A DNA stretch of 64,000 nt from Bacteroidales bacterium UBA5762 (GTDB lineage Bacteria > Bacteroidota > Bacteroidia > Bacteroidales > TTA-H9). Shown piece after piece: positions 1-8,778 of the stretch. The stretch covers positions 53,670 to 117,669 of the forward strand of contig DIEY01000003.1 in assembly GCA_002418865.1 (NCBI GenBank). The letters run 5' to 3'. Within the stretch, counting starts at the first letter, position 1, and each line of letters opens with the position of its first letter. A program made the position numbers and the translations under genes. Under the pieces are notes generated by a model that searched no databases, was not told where the DNA came from, and worked only from the letters and a program-made list of their open reading frames with translations.

Positions 1-252
1 CGAGGTCTCAGGCGCTTAGGCTCTGCTGCCCTCGACCTTGCCTGGGTTGCCTGTGGACGTTTCGATGGATTTTATGAATATGGCTTGAACGAATGGGATG
101 TTGCGGCCGGTTCCTTCATTGTGGAAAGAGCCGGAGGGAAATGTTCCGATTTCAAAGGACAACCTAATCATGTATTTGGACGCCAAATCTTAAGCTCAAA
201 CGGAGTACTTCATCAAGAACTTTTAAATCAAATTCAAATATTTTTTCCTTAA
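1..252 (+). CDS. Inositol monophosphatase family protein, C-terminal part (partial)
   Basis: The window opens inside this gene and only the last 83 codons are present, ending in TAA at 250-252. The visible part carries the second signature of the inositol monophosphatase/SuhB/CysQ superfamily, GSAALDLAWVACGRFDGFYE, followed by the metal-binding motif WDVAAGSFIVERAGG, whose Asp is a catalytic metal ligand in this family. The family hydrolyses phosphate monoesters such as myo-inositol 1-phosphate or 3'-phosphoadenosine 5'-phosphate using Mg2+. The substrate cannot be told from this fragment. The N-terminal metal site (GDxE, DPLDGT) lies outside the window. Confidence 0.85.
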   Translation, partial: RGLRRLGSAALDLAWVACGRFDGFYEYGLNEWDVAAGSFIVERAGGKCSDFKGQPNHVFGRQILSSNGVLHQELLNQIQIFFP

Positions 253-285
253 TAGGTTTATCCAGAAAAGACAACTAATTTCGTG

Positions 286-1683
286 ATGGAAACCGTATCA
301 TCGAAAATGAAACATTTATTATTGATCATGATTTTTCTTGGCATGGGTTCAATTTTATTGGCTGAGCAGGCAGTTACAGTCAAGAAAAGAAATTTACCCG
401 AAAAGGTGAGCAAAGTCTATATCATAGAAATGAAAGAAGAGATTGCCCCACCCATGCGACGAAAAGTTCAAAAAGGATTAAGAGAGGCCAGAGAAAATGG
501 AGCCGATCTAATTATTATTCATATGAATACTTATGGAGGGACGCTGGATGCCGCCGACAGTATACGCACCATGATTTTGACTTCGTCATTACCTGTGTGG
601 GTTTTTATCGATAATAATGCAGCATCGGCTGGAGCACTCATCAGCATTGCCTGCGATTCTATATATATGAGACCAGGAGCTAATATTGGAGCTGCTACTG
701 TAGTTGATCAGACCGGTGGAGCTTTACCGGATAAATATCAGTCTTACATGCGTTCTATGATGCGCTCAACAGCCGAAGCTAAAGGACGCGACCCTCAAAT
801 TGCACAAGCTATGGTAGACACTCGAATCGTCGTCCCAGGCATAGATGATTCGACAACCGTAATAACCTTTACCACTAGTGAAGCCATCAAATATGGTTTT
901 TGCGAAGGAGAAAGCGAAAATATACAAGAAATTCTGCAAAAATATGGATGGGATGACGCCATTATCATAACTCAGAAGTTGAGCGGTGTGGATAAAATCA
1001 TCAATTTCTTGATAAATCCCATTGTTTCGGCCATTTTAATCATGATGATCATAGGAGGAATTTATTTCGAACTTCAAACCCCTGGTATTGGTTTTCCATT
1101 GGCGGTTGCCATACTCGGTGCCATCTTGTATTTTGCCCCCTTATACCTTGAAGGATTGGCAGCACATTGGGAAATTCTACTTTTCATCATCGGACTCATT
1201 TTAATTGCTATAGAAATATTTGCCATTCCTGGTTTCGGAGTCACTGGAATTATTGGGATTATTCTCGTAGTAACAGGTCTTACGCTTAGCCTTGTGGGAA
1301 ATTTCAGGGACATACCTGCCGGCCTAATCGCTCAGGATATTCTAAAGGCATTTTTCACGGTGGTCATAGCGGCATTCATTTCCTTGATCATTTCATTCTA
1401 TGGCAGTAAGCGACTCTTCAGCCATCCCGTACCTTTCCTAGGAAATTTGGCCCTCGATACTACTCAAGACAAAGAACTCGGATATACTATTGCCGATAAG
1501 GATTATTCAAGTATGATTGGAAGAACCGGTTTTGCACTTACCATACTTCGACCCGCCGGAAAAATTAAGATAGAAGAAGAAGTATTCGATGCTGTTGCTA
1601 TCAATGGATACATTTCGATGGGACAAGAAGTCGAAGTAATGCGTTACGAGAATGCTCAGCTTTATGTTAAAGTCAAAAACTAA
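286..1683 (+). CDS. NfeD-like membrane-bound ClpP-class serine protease
   Basis: About 465 residues. An N-terminal signal/anchor segment (MKHLLLIMIFLGMGSILLAEQ) is followed by a ClpP/crotonase-fold protease domain (about residues 40-230). Its probable catalytic serine lies in NNAASAGALI near residue 114 and the probable dyad lysine in PDKYQSY near residue 150, as in long-form NfeD/STOPP proteins. Four or five hydrophobic segments span about residues 240-375, and a soluble OB-fold NfeD domain forms the C-terminus (about 395-465). Long NfeD proteases cleave the hydrophobic C-termini of stomatin-like proteins. No stomatin gene is adjacent here. Translation may start at ATG 286 or at ATG 307; the latter places the signal peptide exactly at the N-terminus. 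No clear Shine-Dalgarno is visible. The macrodomain gene follows after 11 bp. Confidence 0.88.
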   Translation: METVSSKMKHLLLIMIFLGMGSILLAEQAVTVKKRNLPEKVSKVYIIEMKEEIAPPMRRKVQKGLREARENGADLIIIHMNTYGGTLDAADSIRTMILTSSLPVWVFIDNNAASAGALISIACDSIYMRPGANIGAATVVDQTGGALPDKYQSYMRSMMRSTAEAKGRDPQIAQAMVDTRIVVPGIDDSTTVITFTTSEAIKYGFCEGESENIQEILQKYGWDDAIIITQKLSGVDKIINFLINPIVSAILIMMIIGGIYFELQTPGIGFPLAVAILGAILYFAPLYLEGLAAHWEILLFIIGLILIAIEIFAIPGFGVTGIIGIILVVTGLTLSLVGNFRDIPAGLIAQDILKAFFTVVIAAFISLIISFYGSKRLFSHPVPFLGNLALDTTQDKELGYTIADKDYSSMIGRTGFALTILRPAGKIKIEEEVFDAVAINGYISMGQEVEVMRYENAQLYVKVKN

Positions 1684-1694
1684 TAACTGGGATC

Positions 1695-2228
1695 ATGGAA
1701 AGCTTAGAAAAAATAAAGAAAAGAATAGAAGTTATTCAAGGTGACATTACTCGATTTGAGGGAGATGCCGTAGTCAATGCGGCTAATTCTTCATTGAGAG
1801 GTGGAGGTGGAGTAGATGGTGCAATTCATAGGGCTGCTGGGCCCCTTTTGCTCGAGGCTTGCAAAAAATTTGATGGTTGTCCAACAGGTGATGCAGTATT
1901 AACACCTGGTTATAATTTAAAAGCGCAATGGGTGATACATACCGTAGGACCTATTTGGAGAGGTGGCAACCACGATGAAGCTAATCTTTTGGCATCGTGT
2001 TATCTGAAATGTTTAAGCCTGAGTTTCGAAAACAAATTCAGGCAGGTAGCTTTCCCCAATATTAGTACAGGAATTTATGGTTTCCCCAAAAAAGATGCAG
2101 CCCAAATTGCCATCAATACGGTTACACAATTCTTGCAATCGCATGAGTTTCCGCAAGAAGTCATCTTTGTGTGCTATGATACAGAGAATTACTCGATTTA
2201 CCGAGAAATGCTATCTTCAATTTTCTAA
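1695..2228 (+). CDS. Macrodomain protein, probable O-acetyl-ADP-ribose deacetylase
   Basis: 177 residues made up almost entirely of one macrodomain. Diagnostic motifs are GDITRFEGDAVVNAANSSL near residue 15, the glycine-rich loop GGGGVDGAIHRAAG, the IHTVGPIW strand, and the phosphate-binding loop FPNISTGIYGFPKKDAA. Bacterial YmdB-type macrodomains bind ADP-ribose and hydrolyse O-acetyl-ADP-ribose or remove ADP-ribose from acidic residues. The Asn-Ala-Ala-Asn and GGGGVDGAI motifs match that class. The gene follows the NfeD gene by 11 bp and its stop overlaps the convergent glycosyltransferase gene by 4 bp, so transcripts meet here with no intergenic terminator. Confidence 0.93.
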   Translation: MESLEKIKKRIEVIQGDITRFEGDAVVNAANSSLRGGGGVDGAIHRAAGPLLLEACKKFDGCPTGDAVLTPGYNLKAQWVIHTVGPIWRGGNHDEANLLASCYLKCLSLSFENKFRQVAFPNISTGIYGFPKKDAAQIAINTVTQFLQSHEFPQEVIFVCYDTENYSIYREMLSSIF

Positions 2229-3532
2229 ATACCGATTTCCATTGCTTTTTTAGAAGATTTTTGAGGATTCCATGCATCACGGTATGATGATTTGAACAAT
2301 ATCTCCCTCAAATAAGCGATTGTTCTTACAGTCCTCATGTAATAACCATTATAAATCATCATGAGTGGAATATACATAAATAACTTCCATTCCTGGCTTC
2401 TACGTTCGGAAAGCATCATTGCCAAAGTAAACTGAAAAGTCGAACCTATGCCATAAATAATGAATTTGAGGGGAATAAGAAAGAGCAAAAAGTCAAAGTT
2501 GGTAACAAGAAGATTTATTGCATAAATCCACCAGAAAAAATCAAGAATTAAATTATAGAAAATATTTTCCCACAGCGCAAAGAAGTTAATGAACGAAAAA
2601 TTAGCCTGAGGCAAATAAATATCATGGTGTTTGCGGAGTCGAAAACGAATCAAAGATTTAGACCAACGCATACGCTGGCGTGAGAGTGCCGAGAAAGACG
2701 ATGGAACGTTGGTAAGACTAACGGCATTGGCTGCAAAACGAATTTTAAAATCGAGTTTACGCATTTTAATGGTCAAGTCACCATCTAAACCTGGGCCTAC
2801 GTCCCATCCGCCAAGTCGTAAGAGAACATCTCTTCTGAAAGCTCCAAAAGCCCCCGATATGATACGATATATTCCCAAATAAGAAGTCACAACTCTCCCC
2901 ACGCTAATTGTTTGAAGATATTCTATAGCCTGTAAACTTGTAGCAATACTTTCATGGATGTTTCTAACCTTTACATTGCCTCCCACTCCTCCTACATTAT
3001 CTTCCATATAAAATGGAACAAGTATATTTTCAATTGCATTACGATCGAAAGAAGTATCGGCATCTACATGAATGACAAATTTTCCATGCGCATATCTCAG
3101 TCCTAAATTAGCTGCACTGGCCTTTCCTCCCCTTATATCATTCCGTAAATAAACATCTATGAGTCCATTTTCCTTTAAATCCCTACATATCAGGTAAGTA
3201 TCATCATCCGAAGCATCGTCTACGATGATAAATTCAAGATTAGTATAGGTTTGTTCCCTAAGGCCATTAACCAGTTTAAAAATATGTTGCCCTTCATTTC
3301 TTCCTGGTACAATGATAGAGACTAAGGGGTTCTCGGCTAAAAGTTCATAACGGGCGCGTTTGAAATTCAACTTGTTTCTTCGGCTTTGGAACAGAATAAT
3401 CCCTAAAATAATAACATCCAGTATTACAAAACGTGGGGCTTCAATATAGAAGTAATACCAAAATAAATTGATAATTCTAATCAACCCTTCATGTTCAATA
3501 CTATAAAAGAAATTATCCCAAAATGTAAACAT
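2225..3532 (-). CDS. Processive GT2-family glycosyltransferase (polysaccharide synthase-like)
   Basis: 435 residues. An N-terminal membrane segment (about 30-50) precedes a GT-A domain opening with VSIIVPGRNE (about residue 71). The motif set of processive synthases such as cellulose, hyaluronan and poly-GlcNAc synthases is complete: VDD near 105, DAD at 157-159, the D/GD acceptor region GLDGD near 250, and QRMRW at 286-290. Two or three C-terminal hydrophobic segments follow (about 310-390). Such enzymes polymerise a sugar nucleotide and move the chain through the inner membrane. This is the last gene of a minus-strand locus with a zinc-ribbon/GGDEF-like protein, an HlyD-like adaptor and a TolC-like fusion protein, which supports export of a polymer. 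The sugar cannot be predicted. Confidence 0.9.
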   Translation of the reverse strand: MFTFWDNFFYSIEHEGLIRIINLFWYYFYIEAPRFVILDVIILGIILFQSRRNKLNFKRARYELLAENPLVSIIVPGRNEGQHIFKLVNGLREQTYTNLEFIIVDDASDDDTYLICRDLKENGLIDVYLRNDIRGGKASAANLGLRYAHGKFVIHVDADTSFDRNAIENILVPFYMEDNVGGVGGNVKVRNIHESIATSLQAIEYLQTISVGRVVTSYLGIYRIISGAFGAFRRDVLLRLGGWDVGPGLDGDLTIKMRKLDFKIRFAANAVSLTNVPSSFSALSRQRMRWSKSLIRFRLRKHHDIYLPQANFSFINFFALWENIFYNLILDFFWWIYAINLLVTNFDFLLFLIPLKFIIYGIGSTFQFTLAMMLSERRSQEWKLFMYIPLMMIYNGYYMRTVRTIAYLREILFKSSYRDAWNPQKSSKKAMEIGI

Positions 3533-3549
3533 ATAATTTTCCCTTTATT

Positions 3550-4935
3550 TTATAACATGATGAGTTCGCCAATGATTTCGTTATGACTTTTATACCCAGA
3601 AATAGGAATGGCTTTTATAATAAGGTTTATATGAATGTTTGGTAAACTACTTAAAAGAAGTTTTAAAAGCGATTGCCTTATATTTTCGAGCACATTATGC
3701 AGCCGGGCTGGTTCGCTATCGGGTGAAATGATTAAAAATGTATTGTTGTTAATAAACGAAAGGATATCCGTAGACGTGGTTGCATTTTTCATAAAATCGG
3801 CAATTTCAGTAACAAGTTTGCTATAACCTACCCCTAATTTATGCCTATCTGCATCGGCTAACGACAATATCAGACTTCCCGCCGAACTCAGGCGATTGTT
3901 ATTTTTTGCCCTTTCGATTTCATATTTAAGGAAAATGTTGAAAGTTGTAAATGTAATAAATCCAGGTAGATCTAATTCTTCTTTTATTTCCTTTCCAAAA
4001 CCATGTAAGGCGGTTTCTTCACCAATAGGTGTAAGTTCGAAGCTATAAATCTGCTTATCGATCAATGTTTCAACCGGATTATGTTTTTGACACGAAAAGC
4101 AAAATGCTTCCATATTAGGTTCTTGAAAAGTATTCAAACAATTTCTACAGGTATAAACCAAAGAAGGTTTATCATAATCTACCCCTATATGTCTGAGCAT
4201 ACGGTTACATTTTGGACAAACCAAATAATCCCCACTGTGAAAATCATGCTCGGGCCCCACATAAGCGCATACAAAATGATGTATAAGGTTTTCGGTTACT
4301 AAATCTCCCGAACCACATTTTGGGCAAGTTTCTCTATAATTGATGAAACTCGAATAACAATTGCTGCATAAGTGTAAGCGATCGACAAACTTTGGCTTGA
4401 AAAATTCCCGATTAATCAAGTCATCTGTTAAACGAAACATATCCGAAATGTTCCCATTATTATAATGTTCGGAAAGAATAGGATAACTATAGCCTAAGCT
4501 CGAATGCGGGTCAACAATAGGCTGAAGTTTAATTTCTCTTGTATATAAATATCTCATGATCTTTGTCATGATTCTAATATCAGGTGTATCCGAATCAACA
4601 GTAGTCAGATTAGCCTGACGCGATTTTAGTTTATCAATTTTTGTAATAATTCCTTCAACCTGGAGAGACGAAATAATCCCATCGCTCATAGATTCAACCT
4701 TTGGATCAATATTTTTTTCGATAGAATATATGAATATAGGGATTAAATAAATTGAGCCAATAAAGGAGGATCTGCACTGACGCAAGAGCTTCAAGCATCC
4801 TGTAGCATCGGTATAATCAAGAATCAAAGCATCATATAAAGCAAGCTGCCGAATATCAGATTCTTCGTAGAGAGTTATATAGGCTATTTCTCTATTATAA
4901 ATGTTGGGTAGTTTAGTAATTCTTAGCTCAGCCAT
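3550..4935 (-). CDS. Receiver-like / zinc-ribbon / degenerate GGDEF protein of an exopolysaccharide locus
   Basis: 461 residues with no signal peptide or membrane segment, so probably cytoplasmic. Residues 1-110 resemble a response-regulator receiver (LILDY with Asp40, IFIYS). Residues 185-285 hold five CxxC pairs (190/193, 204/207, 240/243, 263/266, 279/282), consistent with two or more zinc ribbons; this may be the TackOD1 output domain, an assignment from memory only. Residues 325-435 have the layout of a GGDEF domain (GSLILSLADADRHKLGVGYSKL), but the signature loop reads NNNTF at 396-400, so diguanylate cyclase activity is unlikely. The gene sits between the GT2 synthase (17 bp away) and the HlyD-like adaptor (31 bp). 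I infer a regulator or scaffold for polymer synthesis. I am sure of the domain shapes, not of the role. Confidence 0.7.
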   Translation of the reverse strand: MAELRITKLPNIYNREIAYITLYEESDIRQLALYDALILDYTDATGCLKLLRQCRSSFIGSIYLIPIFIYSIEKNIDPKVESMSDGIISSLQVEGIITKIDKLKSRQANLTTVDSDTPDIRIMTKIMRYLYTREIKLQPIVDPHSSLGYSYPILSEHYNNGNISDMFRLTDDLINREFFKPKFVDRLHLCSNCYSSFINYRETCPKCGSGDLVTENLIHHFVCAYVGPEHDFHSGDYLVCPKCNRMLRHIGVDYDKPSLVYTCRNCLNTFQEPNMEAFCFSCQKHNPVETLIDKQIYSFELTPIGEETALHGFGKEIKEELDLPGFITFTTFNIFLKYEIERAKNNNRLSSAGSLILSLADADRHKLGVGYSKLVTEIADFMKNATTSTDILSFINNNTFLIISPDSEPARLHNVLENIRQSLLKLLLSSLPNIHINLIIKAIPISGYKSHNEIIGELIML

Positions 4936-4966
4936 ATATGAATTTTCTCCTATTTCGCATTGAAGC

Positions 4967-6037
4967 CTATAATTTAGAGATGGTTAATTTTACCGTAAAC
5001 TGGTAATAAGTAATCCATCGTACGCGCTCCAGTTCATCAAAAGGATAAACTTCAGCAATTACAGTCCTTTGATTTTTCCCTCTTATGGCTCTAAATTCTT
5101 CAGGTACTTCTTCTGTAATTAAATATATATCCTTGATGATTCCTTTACTACGAGAACCATCCATAAAACTTAGTTCAACTATATCGTTCAACCTGAAATA
5201 CTCAAGATTCTCCTGAGGAATGTAAGCCTTAATAAAGATTTTATCTAAATTGCTAATGAATAATGCAGCTTCCTTCTTATAAGTTATCCCTTTGAGTGGG
5301 GTATTAATTTTAGATATGATACCATTTACGGGTGAAATGTAGTAATAATCTATTCTTTGTTGACCACCGGCTCCCATAGAACTTCCACTTATACTTACAT
5401 TAGCCGATAATTGCTGCTTCTGTAATTCTTCTAATTGCCTCAAATAAATATAAAGCTGAGAAAGTTCCTGATTCGATTTCGTTAAATCAATACGATAGTC
5501 ATCGAGTAACATTTTTTGCTGTTTCAGTACTACAGGAGGATACACATCGAGGTAAACTTCCAATTTCATTTTCTCAATCAAATCCTGCGTTTTACTAATT
5601 CTTTGTTTTACATCAGAGATATCAATTTGCTTTAACTGTATATTTCGCTTGGTAAGGCTAATTTCGCGCAAGAGCCAATTGCTCGTACCCTCTCCATCAC
5701 TCAACGAAATAGTTGCATTTAGTTCATTATCATCATCGAAAAATTCAGTTCTGTATCTGAACAAAGTATCCCCAGCTTTTACCGTATCCCCCTCATTAAC
5801 AAAATATTCCATAATCTTCATGTCATTCATCTCCATTACATCAAAACGACCCGTAATGACTTCACCCAAAGCCGAAGCAGATACATTACGGCGAATTAAA
5901 TAAATGATAAGGCTCGTAATAAGCAAAATAAAGATAATCAAATAGATAATTCTATCTATATTGCTTCTTCTGCGGGGTTGCTCTTCCTTAATCCCCGTTA
6001 TTACACTCGCCTTATTTTGAAATTTAAACTGCTTCAC
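4967..6037 (-). CDS. HlyD-family periplasmic adaptor (membrane fusion protein)
   Basis: 356 residues: a short basic cytoplasmic N-terminus, one membrane anchor (about 28-48), then a biotinyl-lipoyl-like half (ALGEVITGRFDVMEM ... VNEGDTVKAGDTLF, about 55-92). A long coiled-coil hairpin (about 125-215) with heptad-like Leu/Ile/Gln spacing leads to the second lipoyl half (YISPVNGIISKINTPLKG, about 232-250) and a beta-barrel domain. This is the layout of HlyD/EmrA adaptors and of Alg44-like polysaccharide-secretion adaptors. The locus has no ABC or RND transporter, so the natural partner is the GT2 synthase on the inner side and the TolC-like protein encoded just upstream (34 bp) on the outer side. 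Confidence 0.87.
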   Translation of the reverse strand: MKQFKFQNKASVITGIKEEQPRRRSNIDRIIYLIIFILLITSLIIYLIRRNVSASALGEVITGRFDVMEMNDMKIMEYFVNEGDTVKAGDTLFRYRTEFFDDDNELNATISLSDGEGTSNWLLREISLTKRNIQLKQIDISDVKQRISKTQDLIEKMKLEVYLDVYPPVVLKQQKMLLDDYRIDLTKSNQELSQLYIYLRQLEELQKQQLSANVSISGSSMGAGGQQRIDYYYISPVNGIISKINTPLKGITYKKEAALFISNLDKIFIKAYIPQENLEYFRLNDIVELSFMDGSRSKGIIKDIYLITEEVPEEFRAIRGKNQRTVIAEVYPFDELERVRWITYYQFTVKLTISKL

Positions 6038-6071
6038 AAATTCTTCTATGCTATTAAATTATCGTATTCTT

Positions 6072-8198
6072 TTATTGAACTTTATTAATCGATCGTGCAT
6101 CATTCTCAAGTAATCTTCTTAAATCATGTATCGCTATTTCATTGATTCCCAATTTAATTATGATTTGATTGATGAAATTCTCCAACATAAGACGATCAGT
6201 AAAATCATTTGGACTTAAAACTATTACAGTCTTGTCCTTGCTTATTTCCATTTCTTCTGAAAGTTTGCCTTCTACATAAGCAATATCAGGATGCTCGTAG
6301 GCCATAACAAAAACCTTATCACTTAATCCGTAGATCATAGGTAAATAAGCTTCGGGATAAAAAACAGGAATGGAGACACTCAGCTCTAATTGATGCTCAT
6401 CGCAATACTGCCTGGCCGCATTCAACAAATCGAGATAAGCACCCATGCTGGCTTCCTGATTGGTTTTATATTGTGTAAGCGTATGAGGCTCAATATCGAG
6501 ATGTATGCCTTGTAAAACAACTTGCTGATATTTTCCCAATAATTCGAGAAGTGCTTCCTTGCCCTTGTCCAAAAGACTATTGTGCCCTATAAGCAAATGA
6601 ACTTTAATATGTTGGCCGTTGCATTTAAAAACAAAATCTTGAAGTTTTGCAATATCGCTCTCCTGAGCTGAAACCAAGACTTCACTAATTCCATTATTTT
6701 TAAGGTATGCTATAATGTGTTCATTTGTAACTTTTTTAAACTGTTCTGACCAGATATAAATGTATCTGTATCCATTGTATTTTATGCCCATTTCCTCAGG
6801 ATTGAATACGGTAATAAAATCGTTAGGATTATCGGTATCAAGGTAAGTGAAAATCTTTAACAATTTCAAATACATATCTTTTTTCAAATCCACGAGTTCA
6901 ATTTCAACGGCCAATTTTTCATCCAGAATTTGCATGACACGGAGCGGGCTATAAGCTTCATCTTCGAAGTCACTCATAACGATTTCTTTTCTAAGTCGTT
7001 CTTCAATTAGTAACTTTTTGAAATAGAAAGAGGTAAATTGCATTTTCTTGAATTGAAATTCATAGTAATGATTGAGCAATTCATTTGCAGAGGCGAAATT
7101 TTCTATATCTTGTTCATTTTCTACTATCTGTAAACGAGCATCTATTTCTTTTGCTGAACTGCTACCAAACTTAATGGGCGCACTTGCAGCCAAACCTACC
7201 GAAGCATAATTTCTGAAATGAGAAGGTGTAGGCTGCATGATATTATAACGAAAAAATGGTCTGACTACGAAATCATTCCACCGCCAATGTTCGGCCTTAT
7301 ATCTTTCGAGCTGCAAAGCCTTTGCCTCTTCATGCATTCCCGATTGATTGAATAGGCTTATCATCTTTTCTGGGTCAATATCAAAAACCGGCAAGTAAGC
7401 ATCGCGGAATGTCTCATCCATAAAAATTTCAGGAATGCCTTCCCTGAGTTTAGTATTAAAATATACTTTGTTATCATTAATTAATGCTTCGAGCTCAGCT
7501 GCCTTACTTTGAAGTTCAAGTAGCTGCTCCCAAGAAGCAATCCTTAGCAAATACATTTGTTGGGCAATACGAAGCTGCTCATCCACTACTTGTTTCCTAT
7601 GTGCTAATAATAAAGCCTTCTCACGCTTGAAAAGATATGTAATATAAGCATATAAGTAAAGATAAGAGGTTTGTTTAGTTTGCAATTTCTGTTCTAATAA
7701 AGCTAAATCTCTTTGTTTTTCAATAGCCTTGACCTTGGATTTGTTGGCAAATAAACCGCTGTTGAGCAAATCCCATTCTATTCCGAGATACAATCTGCGA
7801 ACGTAGGAAATATCTTCATCAGTAATAACCCCTGTCTTAAAATTCTCCTGATAGTTAGTTACAAACCTTAAACCAGGGTCGGAACGATAATTCTTTATCT
7901 GACTTTCGTAGAGTTCGATAAATGCGTCTGATTGATTCATTAGGCTATAATCGTTTGCAAATAACATATGTAATAAAGCAGTATCACTTATCATTTTTTG
8001 AGGTACTACCTGATTCAACTCTGTTAGTAAAAATGAATCAACCTGATAAGCTATTTGTTTTAGGCTCAAACTGTCAATGTTCTTTATGGGATACTTTAGT
8101 TTCTGAGCAAGTGTAAACCCCTCTGGGAACAACAAAATAACAGTAGCAATGAAAATTATCTTAAATAAATATTTCAATATATTAATTGGTATATGCAT
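6072..8198 (-). CDS. TolC-like outer-membrane protein fused to a TIM-barrel glycosidase-like domain
   Basis: 708 residues with an N-terminal signal peptide (cleavage probably near AQ, residues 31-32). Residues about 75-455 are rich in long amphipathic helices with internal duplication and short beta segments (LYLGIEWDLLNSG near 137; AASAPIKFGSSSAKE near 337), as in TolC-family efflux channels. Residues about 475-705 form a separate alpha/beta domain with TIM-barrel strands and a GIHLDIEP motif (Asp568, Glu570), followed by LSVSIPVF and KVFVMAYEH; this resembles the acidic catalytic centre of GH18-like or PgaB-like hydrolases. The gene is the first of the export locus, upstream of the HlyD-like gene. 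I infer an outer-membrane exit duct carrying its own polymer-acting domain. The fusion is clear; the glycosidase activity is a hypothesis. Confidence 0.72.
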   Translation of the reverse strand: MHIPINILKYLFKIIFIATVILLFPEGFTLAQKLKYPIKNIDSLSLKQIAYQVDSFLLTELNQVVPQKMISDTALLHMLFANDYSLMNQSDAFIELYESQIKNYRSDPGLRFVTNYQENFKTGVITDEDISYVRRLYLGIEWDLLNSGLFANKSKVKAIEKQRDLALLEQKLQTKQTSYLYLYAYITYLFKREKALLLAHRKQVVDEQLRIAQQMYLLRIASWEQLLELQSKAAELEALINDNKVYFNTKLREGIPEIFMDETFRDAYLPVFDIDPEKMISLFNQSGMHEEAKALQLERYKAEHWRWNDFVVRPFFRYNIMQPTPSHFRNYASVGLAASAPIKFGSSSAKEIDARLQIVENEQDIENFASANELLNHYYEFQFKKMQFTSFYFKKLLIEERLRKEIVMSDFEDEAYSPLRVMQILDEKLAVEIELVDLKKDMYLKLLKIFTYLDTDNPNDFITVFNPEEMGIKYNGYRYIYIWSEQFKKVTNEHIIAYLKNNGISEVLVSAQESDIAKLQDFVFKCNGQHIKVHLLIGHNSLLDKGKEALLELLGKYQQVVLQGIHLDIEPHTLTQYKTNQEASMGAYLDLLNAARQYCDEHQLELSVSIPVFYPEAYLPMIYGLSDKVFVMAYEHPDIAYVEGKLSEEMEISKDKTVIVLSPNDFTDRLMLENFINQIIIKLGINEIAIHDLRRLLENDARSINKVQ

Positions 8199-8778
8199 CC
8201 CTATAATTATTCTTTTTTTAGTCTCTAATCTTATACCAGATGTCGATTATTCACCTTCTCTGTATGCACACATCTTCAGTTATCCATAAAACTCTAAGAG
8301 TTTTTTGAATAGGAATCATTTACTTACAAAAACTAAGAATTTTTTCTAACATTAATATTTCAATCGTTCATTTCGAAAAATTTCGCAACACTTTCCTAAA
8401 TATAGAAAAAGTCTGTTCCATTTTGAAACTAGTTGTTGAAGATCGTGAGACACTAAGTATATAAGAACGAATGAAATGTAGGATTCAAGCCTAAATTGTG
8501 CAAAAAGATGTATGGGGAAGTTTAAATGGGAATATTTCTACCAAAGGCTCACCCTTAAGTAATCTGCTTTAAATGCTGATTCTATTCCATTAAGAATTAT
8601 ATAGTGCAGAAAGTAAAAACAATTCAGTCGTATTTTTAATCCTCAAATTAAATATTTTATGGTGCCGATTCAGGCAAAACAAAATTAACATAAATGATGT
8701 CTATTCGAAAAAAGGCTTAATTTTACCAGAAACTTCAAGTAATAAAAATATTAGGTAATTTAAAATCCTTCTCTAGGA
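8199..8778. other. Divergent intergenic region between export locus and histidine kinase
   Basis: 580 bp of AT-rich DNA with no convincing gene. It must hold the promoters of both divergent units. On the minus strand a good -7 element, TAATTTTG, lies at 8680-8687, with TTCG rather than TTTG about 18 bp upstream; if used, the export transcript would have a leader of nearly 480 nt. A small inverted repeat AAAACTC/GAGTTTT lies at 8288-8304. No riboswitch fold was recognised by eye. Confidence 0.5.

Noticed and set aside
8288..8304. Terminator hairpin (AAAACTC/GAGTTTT) in the divergent intergenic region
   Set aside because: It is AT-rich, weak, and lies upstream of both neighbouring genes, where no transcript is expected to end; probably chance.
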